Of a stretch of 34,578 bases of DNA, positions 1-7,400 are shown in pieces (the stretch's first letter is position 1; each line of letters starts with the position of its first letter). The notes beneath the pieces are model-generated. The model searched no databases. It was not told the DNA's origin and saw nothing but the letters and a program-made list of their open reading frames with translations. Origin of the DNA: an uncultured Bacilli bacterium (lineage in GTDB: Bacteria; Bacillota_I; Bacilli_A; RF39; UBA660). Made by a program: the position numbers and the translations under genes. The DNA is taken from NCBI GenBank assembly GCA_934141615.1, contig CAKPCM010000005.1:1-34578 (forward strand), in the 5' to 3' direction.

Positions 1-87
1 TTTTACTAGTTTAAATAAAAAATAGAAAAAATTTATAAAGTTTTGTATAGAAAATACTTGACTTTATTATGAGAGGAGAAACTTTAA

Positions 88-639
88 ATGAGCAAAAAAA
101 TACTAATTATATCTTCCTCTTTAAGTGGAACAAGAAATACTAAAAAATTATGTGAAGAGTTCGAAAAGGGTGCAAAAAAATCTTTGAATGAAGTAGAATT
201 GCTAGAATTAAGAAATAAGAAAATCAATTATTGTATAGGTTGTAATACTTGCCAAAGAAATGATGGCAAATGTGTTTTTAAAGATGATATGGGTAAAATA
301 CTTGATAAAATGATTGAATCTGATATCATTGTTTTAGCAAGTCCGGTATATTTTTATTCGATTACTGGTCAAATAAAAACACTAATTGATAGAACTTATT
401 CAAGATATAATGAACTAAAAAATAAGGAGTTTTATTTTATATTATCTTGTGCAGCACCATATGAAAAACCATATAAAGATGATTTAGATATTGCCATAAA
501 TTCTTTTAAAGGATTTATTAAATGTTTACCAAATGCTACTTTAAAAGGTATTATTATTGGTGATGATATGGAAAGTAAAAAAATAGAAGAAACAAAAGCT
601 TATCAAGAAGCTTATGATTTAGGAGCAAGCATAAATTAA
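88..639 (+). CDS. iron-sulfur flavoprotein / NADPH-dependent FMN reductase family
   Basis: A flavodoxin-fold redox protein of 183 aa that probably binds FMN and passes electrons to small acceptors such as quinones or nitro compounds. Residues 5-20 form the beta strand and phosphate-binding loop (SSSLSGTRNT). Cysteines C49, C52, C55 and C62 give a C-x2-C-x2-C-x6-C pattern, which fits the compact 4Fe-4S motif of the iron-sulfur flavoprotein (Isf) family. ASPVYFYSITG near residue 85 is the usual second flavin loop. A strong GAGGAG site precedes the ATG. It is the first gene of a unit with the nitroreductase 41 bp downstream, which suggests a shared role in reductive detoxification. The physiological substrate cannot be read from sequence, and plain quinone reductase activity is an alternative. 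Confidence 0.85.
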   Translation: MSKKILIISSSLSGTRNTKKLCEEFEKGAKKSLNEVELLELRNKKINYCIGCNTCQRNDGKCVFKDDMGKILDKMIESDIIVLASPVYFYSITGQIKTLIDRTYSRYNELKNKEFYFILSCAAPYEKPYKDDLDIAINSFKGFIKCLPNATLKGIIIGDDMESKKIEETKAYQEAYDLGASIN

Positions 640-680
640 AATTAGATATTATAAATAGTAGTATGGAAAGGAAAATTTAG

Positions 681-1187
681 ATGGAATTTAATGATGTAAT
701 AAAAAAGAGAACAGCAACAAGAAAATTTAGTAATAAGAAAATATCACAAGATGATATTGAAAAAATACTAGAAGCTGGTAATTTAGCGCCAACTGCTAAA
801 AATTATCAACCACAATTTATATACGTAGTTAACTCTAAAGAAGGCTTAGAAAAGATAGATAAGATAACACCTTGTAGATATAATGCGAGGTGCTTGTTAT
901 TAGTTTGTAGTGATAGAAAAAAAGCATTTCATATGAATGAATATTCATCATTTGAAGTAGATGCTACTATAGTTGCAACACATATGATTTTAGAAGCAAC
1001 TAATTTAAATATTGATAGTACTTGGATAGAAGCTTTTGATAAAAATGAAGCAAAAGATGTTTTTGGTTTAGATGATAACATAGAACCCGTATGTATAATA
1101 AATTTAGGATATAGAGCGGATGATTGCCCAGAAAATCCACTTCATCATCAAAGAAAAAATATAAATGAAATGGTTAAATATATTTAA
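681..1187 (+). CDS. nitroreductase family protein
   Basis: An FMN-dependent nitroreductase-type oxidoreductase of 168 aa, at the short end of the family. The N-terminus (KRTATRKFSNKKIS, then ILEAGNLAPTAKNYQPQ) is the classical FMN-binding region, with Arg/Lys for the phosphate and the APT(A)xNxQP segment. The C-terminal GYRADDCPENPLHHQRK matches the family's closing flavin contact. It sits 41 bp after the iron-sulfur flavoprotein and 45 bp before a Cys-rich unknown, and no terminator is visible in either gap, so the three are probably cotranscribed. An AAAGGA site precedes the ATG. Members reduce quinones, flavins or nitroaromatics with NAD(P)H. The actual substrate is unknown. Confidence 0.88.
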   Translation: MEFNDVIKKRTATRKFSNKKISQDDIEKILEAGNLAPTAKNYQPQFIYVVNSKEGLEKIDKITPCRYNARCLLLVCSDRKKAFHMNEYSSFEVDATIVATHMILEATNLNIDSTWIEAFDKNEAKDVFGLDDNIEPVCIINLGYRADDCPENPLHHQRKNINEMVKYI

Positions 1188-1232
1188 TTAAAATATTAGA
1201 CAAACAGTAATTTGAAAGTGAGATGAAGTATT

Positions 1233-1676
1233 ATGGAATGTATAGAATGTTATAGTGAAGATAATACTAAAAGACCACGATTGGGAGATCTTGATTGTTT
1301 AGAAAATCACAAACAATATATATGTGGAACTTGTGGTAGATGTATTTGTATAGATGAACACCCAGAAAGACATTTGCGAAGATGGAACTTTCCTTTTAAA
1401 ACATTCGCAGTAGCAAAATTATATTTAAGAACAGCAGATTATATTACTAAAAAATGTTGTGGTGTTTATGAAATAGTAAGTAAGTCAGGAAGAAAATCAT
1501 ATAAAATATTTATAGATGATAAGGAAATGTTAGATTATTTAAAAAAGAATAAAGATAAAGTATGTACTAATAATAAAGCATTATTTAGAGCAAATGAATA
1601 TAAAGAATTTCCTAATACTGAAATTAGAAAACTAACAAAAAAAGAATCAGAAGATTACTGGAATAAGAGATTTTAG
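1233..1676 (+). CDS. Cys-rich putative zinc-binding protein, function unknown
   Basis: I do not recognise a named family with confidence. The protein is 147 aa. Its first 45 residues hold a dense cysteine cluster (C3, C6, C22, C31, C34, C37, C39) followed by DEHPERH, which looks like a zinc ribbon or treble-clef metal site. The rest is a basic alpha/beta region ending in KKESEDYWNKRF. The ribosome site is weak (GTGAGATGA). It lies 45 bp after the nitroreductase on the same strand, so a link to redox or metal stress is possible but only inferred. A metal-binding adaptor or a nucleic-acid-binding protein are both reasonable readings. Confidence 0.7.
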   Translation: MECIECYSEDNTKRPRLGDLDCLENHKQYICGTCGRCICIDEHPERHLRRWNFPFKTFAVAKLYLRTADYITKKCCGVYEIVSKSGRKSYKIFIDDKEMLDYLKKNKDKVCTNNKALFRANEYKEFPNTEIRKLTKKESEDYWNKRF

Positions 1677-1699
1677 TAAATTACAATTTAGCTAACAAC

Positions 1700-1726
1700 T
1701 CAGAATAAAATTTCTGGTCTTTTTTT
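1700..1726 (+). terminator. weak candidate terminator
   Basis: A 5-6 bp stem (CAGAA...TTCTG) with a six-base loop is followed by seven T residues. It lies between the end of the redox gene unit and the convergent TetR gene. The stem is short, so its efficiency is uncertain. Confidence 0.4.
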
Positions 1727-2282
1727 ATTGATATCTTTTTATGCCATTATTAATTAAATTACTCATTAACTCTATTAATTCTTTTACAGATATTTTTTTG
1801 TTAGTTAATACCCATTCCTTATATAAACTAAAAAAAGTGTTATTTATAAATGTAATAATTAAATTTTGTTTATTTTCTTCAATATCTCTTAATGGTTTGT
1901 ATAAATCGTGAATGGAATTAAAAAAATTTTTTAAGTTTCTATTTAATATGTAACTATAAGCATCATTAGATATTATTTTTTCATAAAATATATTTTCATT
2001 TTCGATATATTCTATATACTTAAATAGTAATTCATTTAAGTTTGTGATATCAATATATTGAATTTTTTCTTTTACTTTAATATTTAATTCGTTTAATGTA
2101 GCAAATAATAAATCATCAATAGTTTTATAGTGAAGATAAAAGGTTTTTCTATTAACTCCTGCTTTTTGACAAAGTTTAGTTATAGATATACTTTCAAAAT
2201 CAGTTTGTTCTATCATCTGCTTTAAAGTTTCTTGCAATAACTCCTCACATCTTATATATCTTGGATCATTTTCTTTATTCAT
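1725..2282 (-). CDS. TetR/AcrR family transcriptional regulator
   Basis: A 185-aa one-component repressor. The N-terminal 55 residues hold the TetR helix-turn-helix (SITKLCQKAGVNRKTFYLHYKTIDDLL), and the C-terminal half is an all-helical ligand/dimerisation domain of the TetR_C_8 kind seen in DhaS-like regulators. An AAGGAG site ten bases before the ATG supports the start. It is divergent from the SDR-ADH pair with 137 bp between starts, and that gap contains palindromes that could be its operators. The simplest model is autorepression plus repression of SDR-ADH, relieved by an aldehyde, ketone or lipophilic ligand. The regulon and ligand are inferred. Confidence 0.9.
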   Translation of the reverse strand: MNKENDPRYIRCEELLQETLKQMIEQTDFESISITKLCQKAGVNRKTFYLHYKTIDDLLFATLNELNIKVKEKIQYIDITNLNELLFKYIEYIENENIFYEKIISNDAYSYILNRNLKNFFNSIHDLYKPLRDIEENKQNLIITFINNTFFSLYKEWVLTNKKISVKELIELMSNLINNGIKRYQ

Positions 2283-2315
2283 TAATAATCAGCTCCTTAA
2301 TACTCAAAATGACAT

Positions 2316-2335
2316 TAAATGTGTATTAACATTTA
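2316..2335. promoter_or_regulatory. candidate TetR operator (7-bp inverted repeat)
   Basis: TAAATGT and ACATTTA flank a six-base spacer in the divergent region between the TetR gene and the SDR gene, upstream of the SDR -10 box. The length and symmetry fit a TetR-family operator. Binding is inferred only from position and symmetry. Confidence 0.45.
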
Positions 2336-2341
2336 TACTTA

Positions 2342-2370
2342 TTTAAAAATTAAATTAAATATATTATAAT
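2342..2370 (+). promoter_or_regulatory. promoter of the SDR-ADH unit
   Basis: A perfect TATAAT at 2365-2370 lies 17 bp after a poor -35 (TTTAAA, 2342-2347). A weak -35 is what one expects of a regulated promoter. It sits between the two candidate TetR operators. Confidence 0.55.
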
Positions 2371-2390
2371 TCAAATGTAATTGTTAATCA

Positions 2391-2400
2391 ACACTAGTGT
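2391..2400. promoter_or_regulatory. second candidate operator, perfect 10-bp palindrome
   Basis: ACACTAGTGT is a perfect palindrome in the 5' leader of the SDR gene, five bases before its AAGGAGG ribosome site. TTAAT and ATTAA extend it imperfectly on both sides. The half GTGTATTA also occurs at 2321-2328, inside the first operator candidate. Confidence 0.4.
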
Positions 2401-2419
2401 ATTAAAAGGAGGAAAGATT

Positions 2420-3238
2420 ATGAAAAAGAAAGTAATTTTAATTACAGGTGCCTCAAGTGGTATAGGATATGATTCAGCAATTTATCTTGCTAAACAAGGA
2501 CACAAAGTATATGCTGGTGCAAGAAGATTAAATAAAATGGATGATTTAAAAAAATATGGAATAATACCACTATATTTAGATGTAACTGATGAAAATTCTA
2601 TTAATAGTGCATTAAAAATTATGATTGAAAAGGAAAATAGAATTGATGTCTTAGTAAACAATGCAGGATATGGATCATATGGTGCAATTGAAGATGTACC
2701 TATGGAGGAAGCAAAAAGACAATTTGAAGTAAATGTTTTTGGTCTTATAACACTTACTAAAAAGGTATTACCAATTATGAGAAAACAACATTCTGGAAGA
2801 ATAGTAAATACTTCATCTATGGGTGGAAGACTTGTTAGTTTTATGGGAGGTTGGTATCATGCTACAAAATACTCAGTTGAAGCATTATCTGACGCACTTC
2901 GTATGGAAACAAAACAATTCGGAATAGATGTTGTACTAATTGAACCGGGTGGAATAAAAACTGACTGGGGAATAATTGCTGCTGAACATTTGGAAGAATC
3001 ATCAAAAGGTGGTGCCTATGAGTCTATTGCTAAAAAAACTGCAAAAGGTATGAAAAAACAATATTCTAGCAATATGTTATCTAATCCAAAAGTTATATCA
3101 AAGGCAATATCAAAAGCCGTAAATAAAAGAAAACCAAAACCAAGATATTTGGTTGGACTTATGGCTAAACCATTGGTATTCTTTCATACAATATTACCAA
3201 CCAGAGCATTTGACTTTATAATGAAACACGCAAGTTAA
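2420..3238 (+). CDS. short-chain dehydrogenase/reductase (SDR)
   Basis: An NAD(P)-dependent oxidoreductase of 272 aa with a Rossmann fold. TGASSGIG at residues 9-16 binds the cofactor, NNAG lies near residue 85, and the catalytic pair is Y146 and K150 (YHATK) with an upstream Ser (NTSSMGG). PGGIKTDWG follows the active site, as in classical SDRs such as YqjQ/DltE-like enzymes. I chose the ATG at 2420 because AAAGGAGG lies eight bases upstream; an earlier in-frame TTG at 2381 has no such site. The zinc alcohol dehydrogenase follows after 14 bp with its own AAAGGAG, so the two are an operon, probably under the divergent TetR protein. A carbonyl substrate is likely but not identifiable. Confidence 0.9.
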   Translation: MKKKVILITGASSGIGYDSAIYLAKQGHKVYAGARRLNKMDDLKKYGIIPLYLDVTDENSINSALKIMIEKENRIDVLVNNAGYGSYGAIEDVPMEEAKRQFEVNVFGLITLTKKVLPIMRKQHSGRIVNTSSMGGRLVSFMGGWYHATKYSVEALSDALRMETKQFGIDVVLIEPGGIKTDWGIIAAEHLEESSKGGAYESIAKKTAKGMKKQYSSNMLSNPKVISKAISKAVNKRKPKPRYLVGLMAKPLVFFHTILPTRAFDFIMKHAS

Positions 3239-3252
3239 AGGAGAAATAAAAT

Positions 3253-4302
3253 ATGAGAGGTTTTGCGTATATTGAAAAAGGAAAAACAGGTTTTATAGAT
3301 GTTCCTAAACCAAAGTTAAAAAATGATTATGATGTTTTAATAAAAATGAGTTTGGTTGCTCCTTGTACAACTGATATAGAAATGGTTAAAGTTGGAGCAA
3401 GTTTACCTAATAGAATACTTGGTCATGAGGGTGTTGGAATTATTGAAGAAGTTGGCTCTAAAGTAAGATTTTTAAAAGTTGGTGACCGTGTTGCTGTGTC
3501 TGAAAGCGTTCCATCATTTGATAGTGATGAGGGATTAAATGGTGTTGCTAATTGGTCTATGAATCCTCCAAGTATTAGAATGGCTGATCCAACTACTCAA
3601 GGACAGTTTACAGAATATGTAATTCATGAACGAGCAGATGGAAGTTTATACCCACTTCCTAATGGGGTTAGTGATGAACAAGCAATTATGCTTACAGATA
3701 TGATACCAACGGCTTATACAGGTATCAACTATTTAGATATTAAACTAGGAGAAACTATTGCCATTATTGGAATAGGACCTGTTGGACTTATGGCAGTTGA
3801 ACTCGCTAAATTGAGTGGTGCTTCAAGAATATTTGCAATTGGTTCTAGAAAATCTTGTGTAGAAGTAGCAAAGAAAATGGGAGCAACAGACATTATTGAT
3901 TATCATAATGGTTCTATATCAGAGCAAATCATTAAATTAAATAATGGAGAGGTTGATAAAGTTTTAATTGCAGGAGGACAATCTGATATTTTTGTAGAAG
4001 CATTTAAAATGTGCAAACGAGGTGGAAAAATAGCAAATGTTGCAACATATTATGAAAATAATCCGAAATCATTAAGTATATTAACTGATCCAATACTTAC
4101 TTATGACAAAGAGTTTAGGAGTCTTAACTTCTATTCTGATAGATTACAACAAAAGAGATGTATTGATTTAATAAGATATGGGAAATTACATCCAGAATAT
4201 TTGATAACACATAGATATAACGGACTAGAAAGCATAGAACAATCATTTTATGATATGTCATTAAAAAATCCAGATATGATTAAACCAGTTGTTAAAATTT
4301 AA
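3253..4302 (+). CDS. zinc-dependent, NADP-type secondary alcohol dehydrogenase
   Basis: A medium-chain dehydrogenase of 349 aa that resembles the Thermoanaerobacter brockii/Clostridium beijerinckii secondary alcohol dehydrogenases along its whole length. The catalytic zinc ligands are C38 (APCTTDI), H58 (LGHEG) and D149 (LTDMIPT), and the four-Cys structural zinc lobe is absent, as in that group. GIGPVGLMAVE is the nucleotide loop. GSRKSC at the end of the second beta strand carries the Ser-Arg pair that selects NADPH. It would interconvert small ketones or aldehydes and alcohols. It follows the SDR by 14 bp and is followed by a strong hairpin. Family assignment is firm; the natural substrate is inferred. 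Confidence 0.92.
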   Translation: MRGFAYIEKGKTGFIDVPKPKLKNDYDVLIKMSLVAPCTTDIEMVKVGASLPNRILGHEGVGIIEEVGSKVRFLKVGDRVAVSESVPSFDSDEGLNGVANWSMNPPSIRMADPTTQGQFTEYVIHERADGSLYPLPNGVSDEQAIMLTDMIPTAYTGINYLDIKLGETIAIIGIGPVGLMAVELAKLSGASRIFAIGSRKSCVEVAKKMGATDIIDYHNGSISEQIIKLNNGEVDKVLIAGGQSDIFVEAFKMCKRGGKIANVATYYENNPKSLSILTDPILTYDKEFRSLNFYSDRLQQKRCIDLIRYGKLHPEYLITHRYNGLESIEQSFYDMSLKNPDMIKPVVKI

Positions 4303-4337
4303 TACCATAAAAATATAATTTATCAAGCAGATCAAAA

Positions 4338-4406
4338 TATGATATGAACCTCGTTTCTCTTATGTCCAAGAAACGGGGTTCATATCATATAATGGTTTGC
4401 TTTTTT
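4338..4406 (+). terminator. long perfect hairpin with distal T run
   Basis: A 21-bp stem (arms 4338-4358 and 4369-4389) has a ten-base loop and a single T.G wobble. A T6 run sits at 4401-4406, about 11 bases past the stem rather than adjacent to it. It ends the SDR-ADH unit, but it is much longer than the other terminators here and could be a small repeat element or an RNA-stabilising structure. Confidence 0.65.
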
Positions 4407-4426
4407 AAAATTTTAAGTGTTATAAT
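4397..4426 (+). promoter_or_regulatory. promoter of ogt-tag
   Basis: TTGCTT (4397-4402), an 18-bp spacer and a perfect TATAAT (4421-4426) preceded by TG at 4418-4419, i.e. an extended -10. The -35 overlaps the T run of the upstream hairpin. Confidence 0.65.
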
Positions 4427-4464
4427 ATACTTGATTTGAAAAGAATTAAACGTGGTGATTAAGC

Positions 4465-5004
4465 ATGACATACATTAAAAGGTATAAAACTAATGATGAT
4501 TTTTCAGATATATTATTAAGCAGTGATGGAACTTATTTAACGGGATTATGGTTTGAGGGCTCTTACGACGATGAAAAACTTAACCATAATTATGAGGAAA
4601 AAGACTTAAAAATATTTGATGAAACAAAAAAGTGGCTTGATATTTATTTTAGTGGTAAAGAGCCTTGTTTTACTCCTAAGTATAAGATAGAAAATTTATC
4701 TTGTTTTAGAAAAATAATAACGGATATATTAATCAAAATACCATATGGAAAAACCGTAACTTATAATGATATTGCAAAAGAAGTAGCAAAAATAAAAGGC
4801 ATTAAAAAAATGTCTGATCAAGCAGTTGGAGTAGCAGTAGGTAAAAATCCAATTTGTATAATAATTCCTTGTCATAGAGTTGTAGGAAAAAATGGCAATT
4901 TAACTGGCTTTGGAGGCGGACTTAAAAACAAGATAGGACTTCTAAAAATAGAAAATAATGATATGGAAAATTTCTTTATTCCAAAGAAAGGTAATAAATT
5001 ATGA
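4465..5004 (+). CDS. ogt: methylated-DNA--protein-cysteine methyltransferase
   Basis: A suicide repair protein of 179 aa that transfers the alkyl group from O6-alkylguanine (or O4-alkylthymine) to its own cysteine. The active-site IPCHRVVG has the acceptor at C136. IPYGKTVTYNDIA upstream is the recognition-helix region of the conserved C-terminal domain, and GFGGGLKNKIGLLKIE ends it. The first ~80 residues are the variable N-terminal domain; there is no AraC-type Ada fusion, so this is the Ogt type. Its last codons overlap the tag start by four bases (ATGA), coupling two alkylation-repair functions in one message. The extra C-terminal tail NFFIPKKGNKL is unremarkable. Confidence 0.95.
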   Translation: MTYIKRYKTNDDFSDILLSSDGTYLTGLWFEGSYDDEKLNHNYEEKDLKIFDETKKWLDIYFSGKEPCFTPKYKIENLSCFRKIITDILIKIPYGKTVTYNDIAKEVAKIKGIKKMSDQAVGVAVGKNPICIIIPCHRVVGKNGNLTGFGGGLKNKIGLLKIENNDMENFFIPKKGNKL

Positions 5005-5549
5005 AAAGATGCATGTGGTGTAATTTAGATAATATAACTTACGTTAACTATCACGATAGAGAGTGGGGAGTTTTAAACCTTGATGATGCATATTTGCTTG
5101 AAATGCTTATATTAGAATCATTTCAGGCTGGATTATCCTGGGAGTGTGTATTAAATAAAAGAAAGTATTTTAAAGAGGCATATGATAATTTTGACGTTAA
5201 TAAGGTTTCTTTATATGATCAACATAAAATTGATGAACTTATGAACAATAAAAACATAATTAGAAATAAACTAAAAATAAAGGCTAGTATAAATAATGCT
5301 AAAATATTTAATGATATAAAAAAAGAATTTGGATCATTTCATAACTATTTAAAAAAGTTTACTAATGATGAAGTTATATATGAAAATGATAAAACAACAT
5401 CTAAATTATCAGATGCTATCTCAAATGATTTAAAGATGCGTAAAATGAAATTTGTGGGAAGTACAATTATTTATTCTTACTTGCAAGCTATTGGAATTAT
5501 AAACTCGCATGATGATTGTTGTTATAAACACGTAAAAAAGGCTTCTTAA
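5001..5549 (+). CDS. tag: DNA-3-methyladenine glycosylase I
   Basis: A 182-aa base-excision enzyme that removes 3-methyladenine from DNA. The N-terminus MKRCMWCN...YHDREWG carries C4 and H18, and the C-terminal SHDDCCYKH carries the remaining His/Cys of the zinc snap typical of Tag. LILESFQAGLSWECVLNKR is the conserved base-recognition region, and KFVGSTIIYSYLQAIGIINSH is the Tag signature. The ATG overlaps the ogt stop, so translation is probably coupled. A bidirectional hairpin terminator covers its stop codon. Length matches E. coli Tag closely. Confidence 0.95.
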   Translation: MKRCMWCNLDNITYVNYHDREWGVLNLDDAYLLEMLILESFQAGLSWECVLNKRKYFKEAYDNFDVNKVSLYDQHKIDELMNNKNIIRNKLKIKASINNAKIFNDIKKEFGSFHNYLKKFTNDEVIYENDKTTSKLSDAISNDLKMRKMKFVGSTIIYSYLQAIGIINSHDDCCYKHVKKAS

Positions 5550-5559
5550 AAGCCTTTTT
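5535..5559. terminator. bidirectional terminator between tag and the collagen-like gene
   Basis: AAAAAGGCT (5535-5543) pairs with AGCCTTTTT (5551-5559) across a seven-base loop. T runs are present in both reading directions, so it can serve both convergent genes. It contains the tag stop codon. Confidence 0.85.
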
Positions 5560-5561
5560 AA

Positions 5562-6425
5562 TTATGCTAGTTTTGTTATGTTTAAGTATGTGCTTGTTCC
5601 ACTTGTTGGAGTAAGTGTAATATCTGTACTAGCTTCAAGCGCAAGAGCTATTTCATCACCGTTTTGAAGAGGCACTATAACACTTCCTTGAAGCGATTCA
5701 TCACTGTTAGGAGTTATGTCCTTTGTGATTGTAGAACCTGCTAGTTGTGCTGCGTTTTTTGTTACGTCAAGTGTTAATGTTGCAGCGTTATCTGATGATC
5801 CTTGGAATAGATAATCTATTTTATAAGTACCATCCATAGTTATTGTTAATGTATCTGCTTTATCACCTGTTATGTTGTTTAATATTCCGGTTGTTGATAG
5901 TGGTACTACACTTTGTGTGTTTGCTGTTAAATCAATGTTGTTTTCTGTTGTGTCATACTTACTTGCAAAGGCTTCTAGATTAGCTGTTCCATTATCTCCT
6001 TTTGGTATTTTAAAGTTAATGGTGTAATTAGGAGAAACACCCTCTATTTCTACTACTGCGTTTTCACCGGCATTTAGTGTTGTTACGTCTCCAACTGTTA
6101 GTGTATCAGATTCTCCTCTAGGTCCTGTTGGCCCGGTAGGCCCAGTAGGTCCAGTAGGCCCTGTTGCTCCGGTAAGTCCAGTTGCTCCAGTAGGCCCAGT
6201 CGGACCAGTAGGTCCTGTTGCGCCAACTTCACCATCATCACCCTTTAACCCGATAGGTCCAGTAGGTCCGGTTGGACCTGTTGCACCAGTAGGCCCAGTA
6301 GGCCCTCCAGAAGGTCCTGTTGGTCCTGTTGGACCTGGAATATATCTTGGACAACAACATTTATCTTTTTTCATTTCTAACAAGGCATTATTTAAGATAT
6401 TGCCTTCATAACATCCATTATTCAT
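5562..6425 (-). CDS. collagen-like GXT-repeat surface protein with BclA-like C-terminal domain
   Basis: A 287-aa filament-type protein. Residues 1-30 are a short leader with C5 and a Cys triplet (C23-C25), which could cross-link or anchor the protein. Residues 31-106 are Gly-x-y triplets, mostly GPT and GAT: three triplets, one extra Gly at residue 40 that breaks the register, then 22 more, with a charged patch (GLKGDDGEV) in the middle. Residues about 107-145 link to a beta-rich C-terminal domain that resembles the C1q/TNF-like trimerisation domain of BclA proteins. There is no signal peptide, as in exosporium proteins. An AAAGGAG site supports the start. On the minus strand CATATTATA (6452-6444) could be a sigma-A -10 or a sporulation CATAnnnTA box. 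Exosporium, appendage or phage-tail roles are all possible. Confidence 0.85.
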   Translation of the reverse strand: MNNGCYEGNILNNALLEMKKDKCCCPRYIPGPTGPTGPSGGPTGPTGATGPTGPTGPIGLKGDDGEVGATGPTGPTGPTGATGLTGATGPTGPTGPTGPTGPRGESDTLTVGDVTTLNAGENAVVEIEGVSPNYTINFKIPKGDNGTANLEAFASKYDTTENNIDLTANTQSVVPLSTTGILNNITGDKADTLTITMDGTYKIDYLFQGSSDNAATLTLDVTKNAAQLAGSTITKDITPNSDESLQGSVIVPLQNGDEIALALEASTDITLTPTSGTSTYLNITKLA

Positions 6426-6495
6426 TTTTATCTCCTTTCAAAGTATAATATGAACTATGAAAAATATTACTTATTATGTTTGCTTTAGAATGTGT

Positions 6496-6524
6496 TTTAC
6501 TTTTTTTATATAAGATGTTATATT
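6496..6524 (+). promoter_or_regulatory. promoter of the membrane-anchored unknown at 6552
   Basis: TTTACT (6496-6501), a 17-bp spacer and TATATT (6519-6524) preceded by TG at 6516-6517, an extended -10. Confidence 0.55.
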
Positions 6525-6551
6525 AATAATAGATTGTAGAGGGAGTAGTGT

Positions 6552-7307
6552 ATGAAAAAAGGTAAAAAGATATTTTTAATAATTTTGATGATAATATTTA
6601 TAATTATGTTTTTAATAGGTGTTATGGTAGTAAAGGACTTAAAAGAAGAGGATAAGTTAAGAGATGATATTTCTAACATAAATGAACTTATAAATAGTGA
6701 TAATCCTGATGACAAATTAATTAATAAAAAACTAAAAACTTATGTTACAACAGGAGAAAACTTATCATTAGAAAAAGCTGTTAAAAGGTATTATTTGGAT
6801 TCTTATGACTTAGTTAAAAAATATAATAATATAGTCAATGTAGAAATGATAAGTAATCTTGTATCAATAAATAATTTTATGTTTGATGGAAAAGATTTTA
6901 ATATTTCAAAAAATTATATTAATGATATAAATAACAACTTAGATGAAGTAGTAAATGAGGTTAGTGAACAATTATCAGATAAAAATAGAAATAAATATTT
7001 TAAAAAATATAAATTAGATTCATATTATAAAGACTTATATAATGAGCTTACTTTATCATTTGACTACTTCGGCTCAGAAAAAAGCTTTAGAAAAAATGTT
7101 GATGAATTAAAAGAGCTTGTTAGTTTAATTAGTGATACGTTAAATTATTTATCTGATAATAAAAGTCATTGGTTGATATCAAATGATACAATTATTTTTG
7201 ACTCAAAGGAAAAACTAAGTGAATTCGGAATACTATTATCAAAAATAGAGGATAATAATGAGTATACAAATCAAAAAGAAATCACTAAGCAAGATGAAAC
7301 ATTATAG
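6552..7307 (+). CDS. membrane-anchored protein of unknown function
   Basis: Not recognised. The protein is 251 aa with one N-terminal transmembrane segment (about residues 6-27, IFLIILMIIFIIMFLIGVMVV) preceded by MKKGKK, so the body faces outside. The remainder is charged and mostly helical, rich in Asn, Asp, Lys and Leu, with heptad-like stretches (NELINSDN, LDEVVNEVSEQL, ELKELVSLISDTL). There is no Cys for a lipobox and no catalytic motif I can see. A GAGGGAG ribosome site supports the start. It is flanked by its own promoter and terminator and is divergent from the collagen-like gene, so it could be part of the same surface programme, but nothing proves that. Confidence 0.75.
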   Translation: MKKGKKIFLIILMIIFIIMFLIGVMVVKDLKEEDKLRDDISNINELINSDNPDDKLINKKLKTYVTTGENLSLEKAVKRYYLDSYDLVKKYNNIVNVEMISNLVSINNFMFDGKDFNISKNYINDINNNLDEVVNEVSEQLSDKNRNKYFKKYKLDSYYKDLYNELTLSFDYFGSEKSFRKNVDELKELVSLISDTLNYLSDNKSHWLISNDTIIFDSKEKLSEFGILLSKIEDNNEYTNQKEITKQDETL

Positions 7308-7335
7308 GCATAAATTGATTGGTTTATGTCTTTTT
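7307..7335 (+). terminator. terminator after the 6552 gene
   Basis: GGCATAAA (7307-7314) pairs with TTTATGTC (7323-7330), one G.T wobble, eight-base loop, then T5. Confidence 0.65.
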
Positions 7336-7336
7336 C

Positions 7337-7365
7337 TTGATATAAAAAGTAAATTGTGATATTAT
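7337..7365 (+). promoter_or_regulatory. promoter of the ArsP_2-like permease
   Basis: TTGATA (7337-7342), 17-bp spacer, TATTAT (7360-7365) with TG at 7357-7358 (extended -10). It begins directly after the T run of the preceding terminator. Confidence 0.65.
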
Positions 7366-7400
7366 CTAGTTGCGATTTTTAAAAAAGGGATGATTATTCT

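Noticed and set aside
1..87. Promoter for the flavoprotein gene (TTGTAT ... TATTAT at 43-70)
   Set aside because: The implied start would leave only about ten bases before the ATG and fall on the ribosome site; the real promoter may be upstream of the window.
2381..2419. TTG start adding 13 residues to the SDR
   Set aside because: No ribosome site before 2381, and AAAGGAGG is correctly spaced before the ATG at 2420; the region holds a palindromic operator candidate.
6115..6340. Short tandem DNA repeats resembling a CRISPR or satellite array
   Set aside because: The repeats are nine-base GGT/CCA-type units in frame with Gly-x-y collagen triplets; there are no spacers.
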